Assembly (NCBI GenBank): GCA_965284565.1
Contig: OZ260100.1
Location: 2,108,001 to 2,172,000 of the forward strand
DNA: 64,000 nucleotides
DNA from: BRH-c54 sp965284565
Lineage (GTDB): Bacteria > Bacteroidota > Bacteroidia > Flavobacteriales_E > Vicingaceae
Direction of reading: 5' to 3'
A program made the translations under genes and the position numbers. Shown here piece by piece: positions 51,430-60,987 of the stretch (the first letter of the stretch is position 1; each line of letters opens with the position of its first letter). Below the pieces are notes generated by a model. It made no database searches, was not told where the DNA came from, and was given only the letters and a program-made list of their open reading frames with translations.

Positions 51430-53463
51430 ATGAAAAAATTAATTGTTTGTATAAGTTTTATATTAGGAACATTAGTCGTTTTTGCTCAGAAAAATGAAAG
51501 TCCAGTATTATTAGAAATTGGAGATAAAAAAATTACCTTAGAAGAGTTTGAAGCTATTTATAATAAAAACTCAGACAATAAGAAAAACACTAAAGAAGAA
51601 GTGGAAGACTATTTAGATTTATATATTAAATTTAAATTAAAAGTAGTTGAAGCTGAAGATTTAGGAATGGATACTTTACCTGCTTTTACACAAGAATTAG
51701 AAGGCTATAGAAAGCAATTGGCTCAACCTTATTTAAGTGACAGAGAAGTTACTGAAAAGTTAATTGAAGAGGCTTATGAAAGAATGAAATATGATGTTAA
51801 GGCTTTTCATATATTAGTTTCTATATTACCTGAAGCTAGTCCAAAAGATACTTTATTAGCTTATAATAAAATAATGCAGATTCGAAATAGAATAACAAAG
51901 AAGAATGAAAGTTTTGAAGATGTAATGAAGGATGTTTCGACTAAAAGCTATAAAATGGCAACACTTAAAGAATTGCCTTATTGGAGTGAAAGTAATGTAG
52001 AAAAAATTATTCAAGCTGATGATTTAGGTTATTTCTCAGCTTTTCAAATGGTTTATCCCTTTGAAACAGCAGCTTACGAAACGGAAGTAGGAGGAGTTTC
52101 TTTGCCTATTAGAACAAGGTTTGGTTATCATATAATAAAAACTGTGGATAAAAGAAAAGCCAGAGGAATTATGAAAGTAGCTCACATAATGGTAAGAGCA
52201 GATAAAAAGTTAGGTGAAGAAGAAATTAATCAAAAAAAGGAAAAGATAGATGAAATTTATACAAAGGTAACTGCTAAGGATGCTGATTTTAAAGCTTTAG
52301 CGAGACAATACTCTGAGGATAAAGAATCTGCAAAAAGAGGCGGAGAGTTGCCCGCTTTTGGTGCCGGAAAAATGGTGGAAGAGTTTGAAACAGCTGCTTT
52401 CGCTTTAGAAAATGATGGAGATATTGCAGCACCTATTCTTACAGATTACGGATGGCATATCATTAAACGTTTAGAGTTGAAAAACTTAGAATCTTATGAT
52501 GAATTGTATCCAACATTAAAAGCTAAAGTAGCAAGAGATTCTAGAGCCAATAAGAGTAAAGAAATTGTAATTGAAAATATTAAGAAAGAGAATAATTTTA
52601 AAGAAGACATCAAAAGAAGAAACGATTTTTATACAGCTGTAGACCAAAATAAGTTTAACAAAGGGGAATGGAAATCTGAAGATGTTGCTAAATTGGATAA
52701 GGTAATGTTCGGGTTTTATCCAACAGATGGTGAAAAATTTGAATACAGACAAACACAATTTGCTAAAAGATTAGAAAACCACATGAGTAGAAATGAGCCT
52801 ACTAATGTAGATTTAAAGCCTTACATCAACAAATTATATAATACTGTGGTTGAAGAAATGACTATGAGGTTTAAAAACAGAAGACTTCCTGTTGTTAACA
52901 AAGAGTTTAGAATGTTGTTGCAAGAATATAGAGAAGGAATTTTGTTATTTAACATCACTGATGAAAAAGTATGGAGTAAAGCAGTTAAAGATACAGCTGG
53001 ATTAGAAGCTTTTTACGAAGCAAACAAACAAAATTACATGTGGGAAAAACGTGCAGATGCGGTTATTTACAAATGTAGTAATGAAAAAATAGTTAAGAAA
53101 GTAGAAAAATTAATTAAGGCGAAAGCTAAAAAAGGATATAGCAATGAAGATATTCTTAAACAGATCAATAAAGATAGTCAACTTAATTTAACAATTGAAG
53201 AAGGTAAATTTACCAAAGAGCAAAATGAATTGGTTGCTAAAGCTAAATGGGAAAATAAAGCCGTAACCAAACTTAATCATGATAATGAAGTTGTATTGAT
53301 TGAAGTAAAAGAGGTTTTACCTCCTCAACCAAAATTATTAGATGAAATAAGAGGGTTGGTAACTTCAGATTATCAAAACAAATTAGAAAAAGAATGGATA
53401 GTAAAATTAAAAGCTAAATATCCTGTAAAAATTCATAAAGAAGTATTATCTAAATTACAGTAA
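51430..53463 (+). CDS. Periplasmic peptidyl-prolyl isomerase with two parvulin domains (SurA/PpiD-like)
   Basis: The 677-residue protein has a signal peptide (1-20, ending VVFAQ), an N-terminal helical chaperone part ('LEIGDKKITLEEFEAIYNKNSDNKKNTKEEVEDYLDLYIKFKLKVVEAEDLG'), two parvulin domains ('VKAFHILVSILPEASPKD' and 'MKVAHIMVRADKKLGEEE...FKALARQYSEDKESAKRGGELPAFGAGKMVEEFETAAF') and a long helical C-terminal region. This build matches SurA/PrsA-type foldases that escort outer membrane proteins through the periplasm. It is the first of three adjacent same-strand members of this group. Confidence 0.88.
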   Translation: MKKLIVCISFILGTLVVFAQKNESPVLLEIGDKKITLEEFEAIYNKNSDNKKNTKEEVEDYLDLYIKFKLKVVEAEDLGMDTLPAFTQELEGYRKQLAQPYLSDREVTEKLIEEAYERMKYDVKAFHILVSILPEASPKDTLLAYNKIMQIRNRITKKNESFEDVMKDVSTKSYKMATLKELPYWSESNVEKIIQADDLGYFSAFQMVYPFETAAYETEVGGVSLPIRTRFGYHIIKTVDKRKARGIMKVAHIMVRADKKLGEEEINQKKEKIDEIYTKVTAKDADFKALARQYSEDKESAKRGGELPAFGAGKMVEEFETAAFALENDGDIAAPILTDYGWHIIKRLELKNLESYDELYPTLKAKVARDSRANKSKEIVIENIKKENNFKEDIKRRNDFYTAVDQNKFNKGEWKSEDVAKLDKVMFGFYPTDGEKFEYRQTQFAKRLENHMSRNEPTNVDLKPYINKLYNTVVEEMTMRFKNRRLPVVNKEFRMLLQEYREGILLFNITDEKVWSKAVKDTAGLEAFYEANKQNYMWEKRADAVIYKCSNEKIVKKVEKLIKAKAKKGYSNEDILKQINKDSQLNLTIEEGKFTKEQNELVAKAKWENKAVTKLNHDNEVVLIEVKEVLPPQPKLLDEIRGLVTSDYQNKLEKEWIVKLKAKYPVKIHKEVLSKLQ

Positions 53464-53536
53464 AGATCAATTAGAAGTTGGATGTGATAGGTTCTTCTAT
53501 TACACCTATAATATGTGAGATAATAAATAAATAACA

Positions 53537-54418
53537 ATGAAACATTTAATTGGAATCGCTACAATATTACTGTTACTTGTTTCTTGTGATTTTGATTTTT
53601 ATGGAAATCAAGATGAGGAAGATAAAGTGGGCGTTCTTGTAGAAGTAGGTCAATACCAATTAAAGTTGAAAGAAATTGAAAATTTAACTTTAACAGGTAT
53701 TTCTAAGGATGATAGTTTAGCAATTGTAAATAATTTTATTGAAAACTGGATTAAAGAAAAATTGGTGCTTCAAAAAGCAGAACTTAATTTAGATCAAAAT
53801 CAACAAGACTTTAAAAAACAATTGGAAGATTATAGAACTACTTTGCTCACCTACACTTATGAAAAAGAATTGATTAAGCAAAAACTAGATACTTTTGTAG
53901 CTGAAGAAGAGATTAAAGCCTATTATGATAAAAACCCTGAGAATTTTAAACTGATAAACGATATTGTTAAAGTGAAGTTTATGAAAGTGCCATTAAAAGC
54001 ACCTAAAATTAAAAGAGTAAAAAAGAATTTTGCTTCAAATGAAGAAAAAGACCAACAAGAAGTGAAAGAATATGCGCATCAATATGCCGAAAAGTTTTAT
54101 TTTAACGAAGAGGAATGGATAGAAGTAAATGATTTAAAAAAAGAACTACCTTTATCTGTTAATTATCAAATTGCTACAAACAACAATATGGTACTTGAAG
54201 ATTCGTTAGCCTATTACTTTTTAAAAATTAATGACCATATAAAAAGTGGAGATGTTGCACCTTTAGCTTTTGAAACTAACAACATTAAAAATATCATTAT
54301 TAATAAAAGAAAACTTAATCTGCTAAAAAAACTAAAACACGATTTATATCAACAGGCAATTAACTCTAATAAAGTTAAGTTTTACAATAAAGAAGAAGAT
54401 AAAAAAGTACAAAACTAA
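53537..54418 (+). CDS. SurA-like lipoprotein lacking a recognisable parvulin domain
   Basis: This 293-residue lipoprotein (LLLLVSCDFDF, Cys at about 17) resembles the chaperone part of SurA: 'VLVEVGQYQLKLKEIENLTLTGISKDDSLAIVNNFIENWIKEKLVLQKAELNLDQNQQDFKKQLEDYRTTLLTYTYEKELI'. The region where a parvulin domain would follow ('YYDKNPENFKLINDIVKVKFMKVPLKAP') is too short and lacks the GGELG-type loops. It is likely a membrane-tethered holdase working with its two neighbours; this is inference from position and the N-terminal similarity. Confidence 0.7.
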   Translation: MKHLIGIATILLLLVSCDFDFYGNQDEEDKVGVLVEVGQYQLKLKEIENLTLTGISKDDSLAIVNNFIENWIKEKLVLQKAELNLDQNQQDFKKQLEDYRTTLLTYTYEKELIKQKLDTFVAEEEIKAYYDKNPENFKLINDIVKVKFMKVPLKAPKIKRVKKNFASNEEKDQQEVKEYAHQYAEKFYFNEEEWIEVNDLKKELPLSVNYQIATNNNMVLEDSLAYYFLKINDHIKSGDVAPLAFETNNIKNIIINKRKLNLLKKLKHDLYQQAINSNKVKFYNKEEDKKVQN

Positions 54419-54472
54419 TTTTAAGTTTGAGGTTAAAAATTTGAAATTAGACCACTTGAGAAAAATAGACAC

Positions 54473-55822
54473 ATGATAATAAATATAAAAAACATAATCT
54501 TTCTTTCGCTAATTTTAATTGGCAGCACATTAAAAAGTCAAACTGATGGTAAAGTATTAGATAAAACAATTGCCGTTGTGGGAGGAGAGATGTTATTATT
54601 TTCGGCATTAGAAACTCAAATAGTTTCTTTAAAATCTCAAGGGGTAATTGTTGATGAAAATAATAAATGCGAAATAATGGAGGAATTATTATTTCAAAAA
54701 TTATTAATTCACCAAGCAAAACAAGATAGTTTGGAAGTTAGTGATGAAGAGGTAGAAATGGAAATTGATAGAAGATTAAATTATTTTATTGCACAAATTG
54801 GATCTGAACGTAAACTAGAACAATATTATAAAAAAACTATAAAGGAAATTAAAGAAGAGTTTAGAAATACGGTAAAAGACCAAATGATTAGTCAACGTAT
54901 GCAAGGAAAAATAACCTCAGGATTATCTATTACACCTAAAGAAGTAAGAGATTTTTATAAAAAAATACCTAAAGATTCCATACCAACTATAGAGTCTGAA
55001 GTGAAATATGCTCAAATATTAATTTATGCTAAAGAAAGTGAGGAAGAAATAAAGGCAGCTAAAGAACGAATACAAGCAATAAGAGATAGGATTATAAAAG
55101 GAGAAGATTTTACAACCTTAGCCATACTTTACTCTGAAGATGAGGGTTCTGCTAAAAACGGTGGAGAAATAGGCTTTTTAGGACGAGCAGAATTGGTTCC
55201 TGAATATTCGTCAACAGCATTTAAGTTAAAAAACACAGCAGTTTCTGAAATTGTTAAAACCAAGTTTGGTTTCCATATCATTCAATTAATTGAAAGAAGA
55301 GGTCAGAAAGTTAATACCAGACATATTCTTATAAAAATTAAAGTAAGTGAAAAAGAAGTACAAAATGCTAAAAATTTGGCAGATAGTATATACAATGCAC
55401 TACCAACAGATACATTAACCTTTGGCGATTATGCTTTAAAATATTCTAAAGATGAAAATTCTGCTAAAAGTGATGGAGTAGTTGCTAATCCTCAAACAGG
55501 CACTGCATTTTTTAGTTTAGATGAAGTGGAGCCACAGGTTTTTTACACATTAGATAAACTTAAGGAAGGCGAAATTTCAAAGCCTGTTCCTGCACAATCT
55601 CCCGATGGTAAAAAAGGATATAGAATAGTTAAGTTGATTAGCAAAACAGAACCACACAAGGCTTCTTTAGAAACAGATTATTCTAAAATTCAGCAGGCAG
55701 CCTTAGCAGCCAAAGAAGGAGAACATACATTAAATTGGATTAAAGAAAAATTAGCAGATACCCATGTTAAAATTAGTGAAGAATACAAAGGTTGCCCATT
55801 TGAGAACCCTTGGGTAAAATAA
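54473..55822 (+). CDS. SurA-family peptidyl-prolyl isomerase
   Basis: The 449-residue exported protein has a signal peptide (1-24, ending TLKSQ), a SurA N-terminal chaperone module ('LDKTIAVVGGEMLLFSALETQIVSLKSQG') and two parvulin domains: 'VKYAQILIYAKESEEEIK...FTTLAILYSEDEGSAKNGGEIGFLGRAELVPEYSSTAF' and 'VNTRHILIKIKVSEKEVQ...FGDYALKYSKDENSAKSDG'. The order and length match SurA of E. coli. It should fold and deliver outer membrane proteins to the BAM complex. The gene lies 54 bases after the SurA-like lipoprotein gene and 31 bases before moxR. Confidence 0.93.
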   Translation: MIINIKNIIFLSLILIGSTLKSQTDGKVLDKTIAVVGGEMLLFSALETQIVSLKSQGVIVDENNKCEIMEELLFQKLLIHQAKQDSLEVSDEEVEMEIDRRLNYFIAQIGSERKLEQYYKKTIKEIKEEFRNTVKDQMISQRMQGKITSGLSITPKEVRDFYKKIPKDSIPTIESEVKYAQILIYAKESEEEIKAAKERIQAIRDRIIKGEDFTTLAILYSEDEGSAKNGGEIGFLGRAELVPEYSSTAFKLKNTAVSEIVKTKFGFHIIQLIERRGQKVNTRHILIKIKVSEKEVQNAKNLADSIYNALPTDTLTFGDYALKYSKDENSAKSDGVVANPQTGTAFFSLDEVEPQVFYTLDKLKEGEISKPVPAQSPDGKKGYRIVKLISKTEPHKASLETDYSKIQQAALAAKEGEHTLNWIKEKLADTHVKISEEYKGCPFENPWVK

Positions 55823-55853
55823 TTTTTTACTCCAAACCAATAAAAATATAACT

Positions 55854-56825
55854 ATGTCAGAAAATAAATATAAATCAGAAGTTGAAGCAATAGACGATTT
55901 TGTAAAAAGATACAATATCTTAAAGCAAGAAATTGGTAAAGTAATTGTTGGACAAGATGAGGTAATTAAAAGTGTATTAATTTCTATTTTTAGTAGAGGC
56001 CATTGTTTGTTGGTGGGTGTACCTGGGTTAGCAAAAACATTACTTATAAATACTTTGGCAGATGCTTTAGGGCTAAGCTTTAACAGAATTCAGTTTACTC
56101 CCGATTTAATGCCATCAGACATTATTGGTTCTGAAATTTTAGATGAAACAAAAAATTTTAAATTTATTAAAGGTCCCTTGTTTGCCAACATTATTTTGGC
56201 AGATGAAATTAATAGAACACCTCCAAAGACCCAATCGGCATTATTAGAAGCGATGCAAGAAAAAACAGTAACAGCAGCAGGAAATCATTATAAATTGGAC
56301 AATCCTTTCTTTGTATTAGCAACTCAAAACCCAATAGAACAAGAAGGAACTTACCCTTTACCAGAAGCTCAATTAGATAGATTTATGTTTAATATTTGGG
56401 TAGATTATCCTAAATATGACGAAGAGCTAGCTATTGTAAAAGCTACAACAACAGATAGTAATATACAGTTAAGTAAAGTAATGAATGCTGAGGAAATCAT
56501 TTTCTTTCAGAATTTAATAAGAAAACTACCTGTTGCAGATAATGTATTAGAATATGCTGTGAAATTGGCATCGAGCACCAGACCAGGCAATGATTTATCT
56601 CCTGAAATAGTAAACAATTATTTAAGTTGGGGAGCAGGACCAAGAGCTTCACAATATTTAATTGTTGGAGCAAAATGTCATGCTGCATTAAACGGAAAAT
56701 ATTCTCCAGATATTGATGATGTAAAAGCTGTGGCAACACCAATTTTAAGACACAGAATTGTAAGAAATTACAAAGCAGAGGCAGATGGTTATTCTATAGA
56801 AAAAATCATAGAAGCCTTGTTATAA
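55854..56825 (+). CDS. MoxR family AAA+ ATPase
   Basis: The 323-residue AAA+ ATPase has Walker A 'GVPGLAKT' (about 56-63), Walker B 'IILADEINRTPPKTQSALLEAMQE', sensor 1 'FFVLATQNPIEQEGTYPLPEAQLDRFMF' and the helical lid with 'GAGPRASQYLI'. MoxR ATPases act as chaperones for metal-dependent or envelope complexes, usually next to a DUF58 and VWA-domain gene. Here no such partner follows: 215 bases without a gene and then a small coiled-coil gene. It is the last gene of the guaB-PPIase run. Confidence 0.95.
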   Translation: MSENKYKSEVEAIDDFVKRYNILKQEIGKVIVGQDEVIKSVLISIFSRGHCLLVGVPGLAKTLLINTLADALGLSFNRIQFTPDLMPSDIIGSEILDETKNFKFIKGPLFANIILADEINRTPPKTQSALLEAMQEKTVTAAGNHYKLDNPFFVLATQNPIEQEGTYPLPEAQLDRFMFNIWVDYPKYDEELAIVKATTTDSNIQLSKVMNAEEIIFFQNLIRKLPVADNVLEYAVKLASSTRPGNDLSPEIVNNYLSWGAGPRASQYLIVGAKCHAALNGKYSPDIDDVKAVATPILRHRIVRNYKAEADGYSIEKIIEALL

Positions 56826-57040
56826 AAGCTTTCGGTCTGTTTGTACAAATTTTGTTTAACATCTTTTAAGACTATATACTTTAGATTGGCTGTTATTTTG
56901 GCTAATTTGGAAGTATACCATTCCTTAAGGTTTGCAACTCTTACTGACTTACTGAGTTGATTCATGAATTTATTTACTTTTGGAGCAAGCCGAAAATCCT
57001 GAAAAGAGTAGGCATTACTTTTTAAAAAACTATACAGATT

Positions 57041-57325
57041 ATGGACAGAGAAGAATATAAGAAAGAAGCAAAATCAACAATTGATGAAATTTTTAATCAA
57101 GTAAATGAGCTTGAAGCTAAAAAAGAAAATGCTGAAGAAGAGGTTAAATCAAGTTATAATGAAAAGCTAACGGAACTAAAAGCTAAAAGAGATGAGATGA
57201 AAAATAAGTACGAAGATTTGCTAACATCTTCGGAAGATAAATGGGAAGAAGTGAGAGAGACTTTTGATAGTGCTTCCTACTCGTTTAAAAAAGGTTTTTC
57301 AGAGTTAACCACTTTAGTTAGATAA
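57041..57325 (+). CDS. Small coiled-coil protein
   Basis: This 94-residue, highly charged protein is predicted to be an almost continuous helix: 'YKKEAKSTIDEIFNQVNELEAKKENAEEEVKSSYNEKLTELKAKRDEMKNKYEDLL', with heptad-type spacing of Leu, Val and Ile. The C-terminus ('SYSFKKGFSELTTLVR') is less charged. No signal peptide or membrane span. The role is unknown; such proteins are often stress-related in Bacteroidota. It is followed by a hairpin that also ends the converging fabG. Confidence 0.65.
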   Translation: MDREEYKKEAKSTIDEIFNQVNELEAKKENAEEEVKSSYNEKLTELKAKRDEMKNKYEDLLTSSEDKWEEVRETFDSASYSFKKGFSELTTLVR

Positions 57326-57346
57326 TAGAAAAACTTGCAAGTTGAT

Positions 57347-57385
57347 ACAAACCTACAAAGGAGAACTTTGTAGGTTTGTTTATAA
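57347..57385. terminator. Hairpin between the coiled-coil gene and fabG
   Basis: A 14 bp perfect stem (ACAAACCTACAAAG at 57347-57360, CTTTGTAGGTTTGT at 57366-57379) lies between converging genes. The T tract after it is weak, so termination efficiency is uncertain. Confidence 0.6.
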
Positions 57386-57396
57386 AGATGATTTTT

Positions 57397-58143
57397 TTAA
57401 GTTTGCATTCCTCCACAAACATTTATTACTTGTCCGTTTACATATGAAGATAAGTCAGAAGCCAAGAAAAGGGCTGCGTTAGCAACGTCTTCTGGTTTTC
57501 CAGGTCTTTTCATAGGGATGTCTTCAATCCATCCTTTCATTATGGTCTCATCTAATTGAGCAGTCATTTCTGTTTCAATAAAACCTGGAGCAATAGCATT
57601 GCTTCTAATATTTCTTGAACCAATTTCTTGAGCAATAGATTTAGTAAACCCAATAATTCCGGCTTTTGAAGCAGCATAGTTAGATTGTCCTGCGTTTCCT
57701 TCAATACCAACAACAGAGCTCATATTAATAATAGAGCCATATCGTTGTTTTAATAATGTTTTTAAAGCACATTTTGTAATGTTAAAAACAGACTTTAAGT
57801 TTACATTCATTACTTCATCCCAATTTTGTTCCGTCATTCTCATTAACAAACCATCTCTTGTAATTCCAGCATTATTTACAATAGCATCAATTTTTCCAAA
57901 ATCAGCTACTACTTGGTCAATAAAAGCTTCTGCATCACTATAAATAGCTGCATTAGATTTATAACTTTTTACTTTAACACCATAAGCACTTAATTCATCT
58001 ACAACTTTTTTAGCTTGATCATCCGAAGAAACATAAGTGAAAGCAATATCAGCTCCATTTTGAGCAAAAATTTCAGCTATTCCTTTTCCTATACCTCTAG
58101 TTGCACCAGTAATTATAGTAACTTTTCCTTCTAGTAATTTCAT
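57397..58143 (-). CDS. fabG: 3-oxoacyl-ACP reductase FabG
   Basis: The 248-residue short-chain dehydrogenase is the usual FabG length. NADPH-binding motif 'ITGATRGIGKGIAEIF' (about 10-25), 'NNAGITRDGLLMRM', catalytic Ser in 'INMSSVVGIEGNAGQSNYAASKAGIIGFTKS' with Tyr and Lys in Y-x-x-x-K, and the C-terminal 'ASDLSSYVNGQVINVCGGM'. It reduces 3-oxoacyl-ACP in each cycle of fatty acid elongation, in the cytoplasm. The 'NNAGITRDGLL' and 'GNAGQSNYAASKAG' strings are specific to FabG rather than other SDRs. It lies 18 bases after sucD on the same strand. Confidence 0.95.
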   Translation of the reverse strand: MKLLEGKVTIITGATRGIGKGIAEIFAQNGADIAFTYVSSDDQAKKVVDELSAYGVKVKSYKSNAAIYSDAEAFIDQVVADFGKIDAIVNNAGITRDGLLMRMTEQNWDEVMNVNLKSVFNITKCALKTLLKQRYGSIINMSSVVGIEGNAGQSNYAASKAGIIGFTKSIAQEIGSRNIRSNAIAPGFIETEMTAQLDETIMKGWIEDIPMKRPGKPEDVANAALFLASDLSSYVNGQVINVCGGMQT

Positions 58144-58161
58144 AGTTATTAATTTATGAGT

Positions 58162-59040
58162 TTATGCGTTTACTTTCATTAATTCAGCCATAGTTTGACC
58201 AATATCAGCAGGAGAGTCAACAACAGTAATTCCACAATCTCTCATAATTTTCTTTTTAGCTTTGGCAGTATCTTCTTCACCACCAACAATAGCACCTGCA
58301 TGTCCCATTGTTCTTCCTGCAGGAGCAGTTTCTCCAGCAATAAAACCTACAACAGGTTTATTACCATTTGCTTTAATCCATTTGGCAGCATTAGCTTCTA
58401 AGTTTCCACCTATTTCTCCTATCATTACAATTCCTTCAGTTTCAGGATCATTCATAAATAACTCAATAGCTTCTTGAGTAGTTGTTCCAATAATAGGGTC
58501 TCCACCAATACCTATGGCTGTAGAAATTCCTAAACCTGCTTTCACCACTTGGTCAGCAGCTTCGTAAGTTAAAGTTCCTGATTTTGAAACAATACCTATT
58601 TTTCCTGATCTAAAAATAAAGCCTGGCATTATTCCCACTTTAGCACCATCAGGAGTAATCACTCCTGGACAGTTTGGTCCGATTAAACGTGCATTAGTAG
58701 ATTTTAAATATTCTTTTACAGGAATCATATCTTTTACAGGAATTCCTTCAGTAATACAAACAATAACTTTTATTCCTGCATCTGCAGCTTCAATTATTGC
58801 ATCTGCAGCAAAAGCAGGTGGTACAAAAATAATAGAAACATCAGCTCCAGTAGCTTTTACAGCATCTTCTACAGTATTAAAAACAGGTTTGTCTAAGTGT
58901 TTTTGACCACCTTTACCTGGAGTAACACCACCAACAACGTTAGTTCCATATTCTATCATTTGACTAGCATGAAAAGTACCTTCACTACCTGTGAATCCTT
59001 GAACTATTATTTTTGATTTTTTGTTTACTAATACACTCAT
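58162..59040 (-). CDS. sucD: Succinate--CoA ligase subunit alpha
   Basis: I start at the ATG at 59040 (MSVLVNKKSKIIVQGFTGSEGTFHASQM), giving 292 residues, the family length; an upstream in-frame ATG at 59079 would add 13 unusual residues. CoA-binding Rossmann part 'GFTGSEGTFHASQMIEYGTNVVGGVTPGKGG', 'LIGPNCPGVITP' and the phosphohistidine in 'GRTMGHAGAIVGG' (near residue 247) are all present. With SucC it makes ATP or GTP from succinyl-CoA in the TCA cycle. No sucC in the window; separation of sucD and sucC is usual in Bacteroidota. Confidence 0.96.
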   Translation of the reverse strand: MSVLVNKKSKIIVQGFTGSEGTFHASQMIEYGTNVVGGVTPGKGGQKHLDKPVFNTVEDAVKATGADVSIIFVPPAFAADAIIEAADAGIKVIVCITEGIPVKDMIPVKEYLKSTNARLIGPNCPGVITPDGAKVGIMPGFIFRSGKIGIVSKSGTLTYEAADQVVKAGLGISTAIGIGGDPIIGTTTQEAIELFMNDPETEGIVMIGEIGGNLEANAAKWIKANGNKPVVGFIAGETAPAGRTMGHAGAIVGGEEDTAKAKKKIMRDCGITVVDSPADIGQTMAELMKVNA

Positions 59041-59155
59041 ATCTTTATATTTTCTTAGTTTAATTTTTTGTGAGTTCAAAAGTAGAATTTAAAACTGAAA
59101 CATACAATAACTTTTTTTAAACTTAATCAACAATAAAGTTGTCAAAAAATTAATC

Positions 59156-60376
59156 CTATATATATTGAGCGGTAATCCAAGCAGTAGTCCAAGCAGCTTG
59201 AAAGTTAAAACCTCCGGTAAGTGCATCAATATCTAATACTTCTCCCGAAAAATATAAATTAGGATGTAGTTTGCTTTCCATGGTTTTAAAATTGACTTCA
59301 TTAAGTTTTATACCACCACAAGTAACAAATTCTTGCTTAAAGGTAGTTTTTCCTTTAGATAAATATTCATCGGCTGCTAAGATGTTGGTTAAAAGTAGAA
59401 GTTGTTTTTTAGAAACATCTGCCCAATTTAGACTTTCGTTTATTGTTGCTTTTTGTAAAAAATAGAGCGATAAGTTTTTAGGGAAGTCGAACGGAAAAGC
59501 ATTGCTTACTTTTTTGGTAGCAACCGTAGTTTTAAAAGTAGTTAATTGTTCTGTAATTTGTTCGGCAGATAAGTTGGGTAACCAATTTACAAAACAAGTA
59601 AAGTTATAATTTTTTTCTTGCAAATAACGAGCTGCCCAAGCACTTAGTTTTAATACTGCAGGACCACTCATCCCCCAATGGGTAATTAATAATGGACCTT
59701 CTTCTTTGTAGTTACTATCTTTAATTTTTATCGCTACATTTTTAACACTAATTCCTTGAAGTTCGCAAATTGGGTGCTGAGGTAAATTAAAAGTAAAAAG
59801 AGATGGAATTGGTGGTTGAATGGTATGTCCTAAATCGGTTAAAAACTGATATTGTTCTGACTTATTAAATCCTCCTGCTGTTACTACAACTTTATCAGAA
59901 GTGAAATTTCCATTGTTGGTAGTTATTTCAAAACCATTAGTTAAGGGAAGTATTTTTTCCACTTTGGTTTGAGTAATAATATTAATTTTATATTTTTCAG
60001 CGAGCTTTAAAAAACAATTCACTATGGTTTCTGAAGTGTTAGAAACAGGAAACATTCTTCCATCGTTTTCTGTTTTTAGGTCAATATTCTTTGAGCTGAA
60101 CCATTCAATAGTATTGAGTGGTTGAAACTGATAAAAAGCACCTAACAACTCTTTTCCTCCTCTAGGATAATAGTTACTTAGTTCTTTAGGATCAAAACAA
60201 GCGTGTGTTACATTGCATCTTCCGCCACCTGAAATTTTCACTTTTTTTAATAAGTGAGAAGTTTTTTCTAAAATAGCAATAGAAAGATGAGGATGAAGTT
60301 CAGCAATATTGATGGCAGTAAAAAAGCCTGCCGCACCAGCTCCAATAATTATTACGTTAAAATGTTGCTTATTCAT
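59156..60376 (-). CDS. HI0933-type FAD-dependent oxidoreductase
   Basis: The 406-residue flavoprotein has the N-terminal dinucleotide-binding motif 'VIIIGAGAAGFFTAINIAE', the family signature 'LLKKVKISGGGRCNVTHA' (about 43-60), 'LLITHWGMSGPAVLKLSAW' and the C-terminal 'GGFNFQAAWTTAWITAQYI', in which the last part closes the FAD site. This family (YhiN/HI0933) is conserved in many bacteria but its substrate is unknown. Its ATG overlaps the end of bioD by four bases, so translation is coupled to the biotin genes, although no biotin role is established. Confidence 0.9.
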   Translation of the reverse strand: MNKQHFNVIIIGAGAAGFFTAINIAELHPHLSIAILEKTSHLLKKVKISGGGRCNVTHACFDPKELSNYYPRGGKELLGAFYQFQPLNTIEWFSSKNIDLKTENDGRMFPVSNTSETIVNCFLKLAEKYKINIITQTKVEKILPLTNGFEITTNNGNFTSDKVVVTAGGFNKSEQYQFLTDLGHTIQPPIPSLFTFNLPQHPICELQGISVKNVAIKIKDSNYKEEGPLLITHWGMSGPAVLKLSAWAARYLQEKNYNFTCFVNWLPNLSAEQITEQLTTFKTTVATKKVSNAFPFDFPKNLSLYFLQKATINESLNWADVSKKQLLLLTNILAADEYLSKGKTTFKQEFVTCGGIKLNEVNFKTMESKLHPNLYFSGEVLDIDALTGGFNFQAAWTTAWITAQYI

Positions 60377-60984
60377 AAAAGCGATTGAAAATGGTTTTTA
60401 TAAGATAAAACTACCTCTTTATTAATAAAAGGATGTTGCTTTATCCTTCCTAAGCAATTCACTTTAGTGTAGGATAAAATAAATTGTTCGGTTGTTGCAT
60501 TTTCATCACCATTAAAAATGACACCTTTAATTTTAATGTTTCGTGCTTTTAAGCTTTCTATGCTCAACAAGGTGTGGTTAATGCTACCTAAATAATTTTG
60601 AGAAACTAAAATTACTTCAGCATCTATTTTTTTGATAAAATCAATTATTAAATCGTTGTCGTTTATAGGAACCATTAATCCTCCGGCACCTTCAATTATT
60701 AGCTTATTATTGGTTGTAGGTAGTTTAATTTCGTTTAAATTTATTTCAATTTCATCCATTTTTGCAGCAGCATGTGGCGACATTGGTTGAGTTAAACAAT
60801 ATGCTTCTTTATGAAAAATAGAATTTTTATTGCTAACAAGGTTTTTCACCTTATCTGTATCTGTATGGTTTAAATCTCCGGCTTGTATGGGTTTCCAATA
60901 GTCGGCTTCTAAGGCTTCGGTTAAAATCGCTGAAACTACTGTTTTTCCTATGTCTGTTCCTATTCCGCTTATGAAATAATTCAT
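60373..60984 (-). CDS. bioD: ATP-dependent dethiobiotin synthetase
   Basis: The 203-residue enzyme has the P-loop 'GIGTDIGKTVVSAILTEAL' at the N-terminus, 'YWKPIQAG' with the substrate Lys, 'PMSPHAAAKMD' and 'IEGAGGLMVPIND', all BioD signatures. It closes the ureido ring of dethiobiotin from 7,8-diaminononanoate, CO2 and ATP, the second-last step of biotin synthesis. It starts three bases after the bioF stop and overlaps the downstream HI0933-type gene by four bases, so these three genes form one operon. Confidence 0.95.
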   Translation of the reverse strand: MNYFISGIGTDIGKTVVSAILTEALEADYWKPIQAGDLNHTDTDKVKNLVSNKNSIFHKEAYCLTQPMSPHAAAKMDEIEINLNEIKLPTTNNKLIIEGAGGLMVPINDNDLIIDFIKKIDAEVILVSQNYLGSINHTLLSIESLKARNIKIKGVIFNGDENATTEQFILSYTKVNCLGRIKQHPFINKEVVLSYKNHFQSLL

Positions 60985-60987
60985 TAA

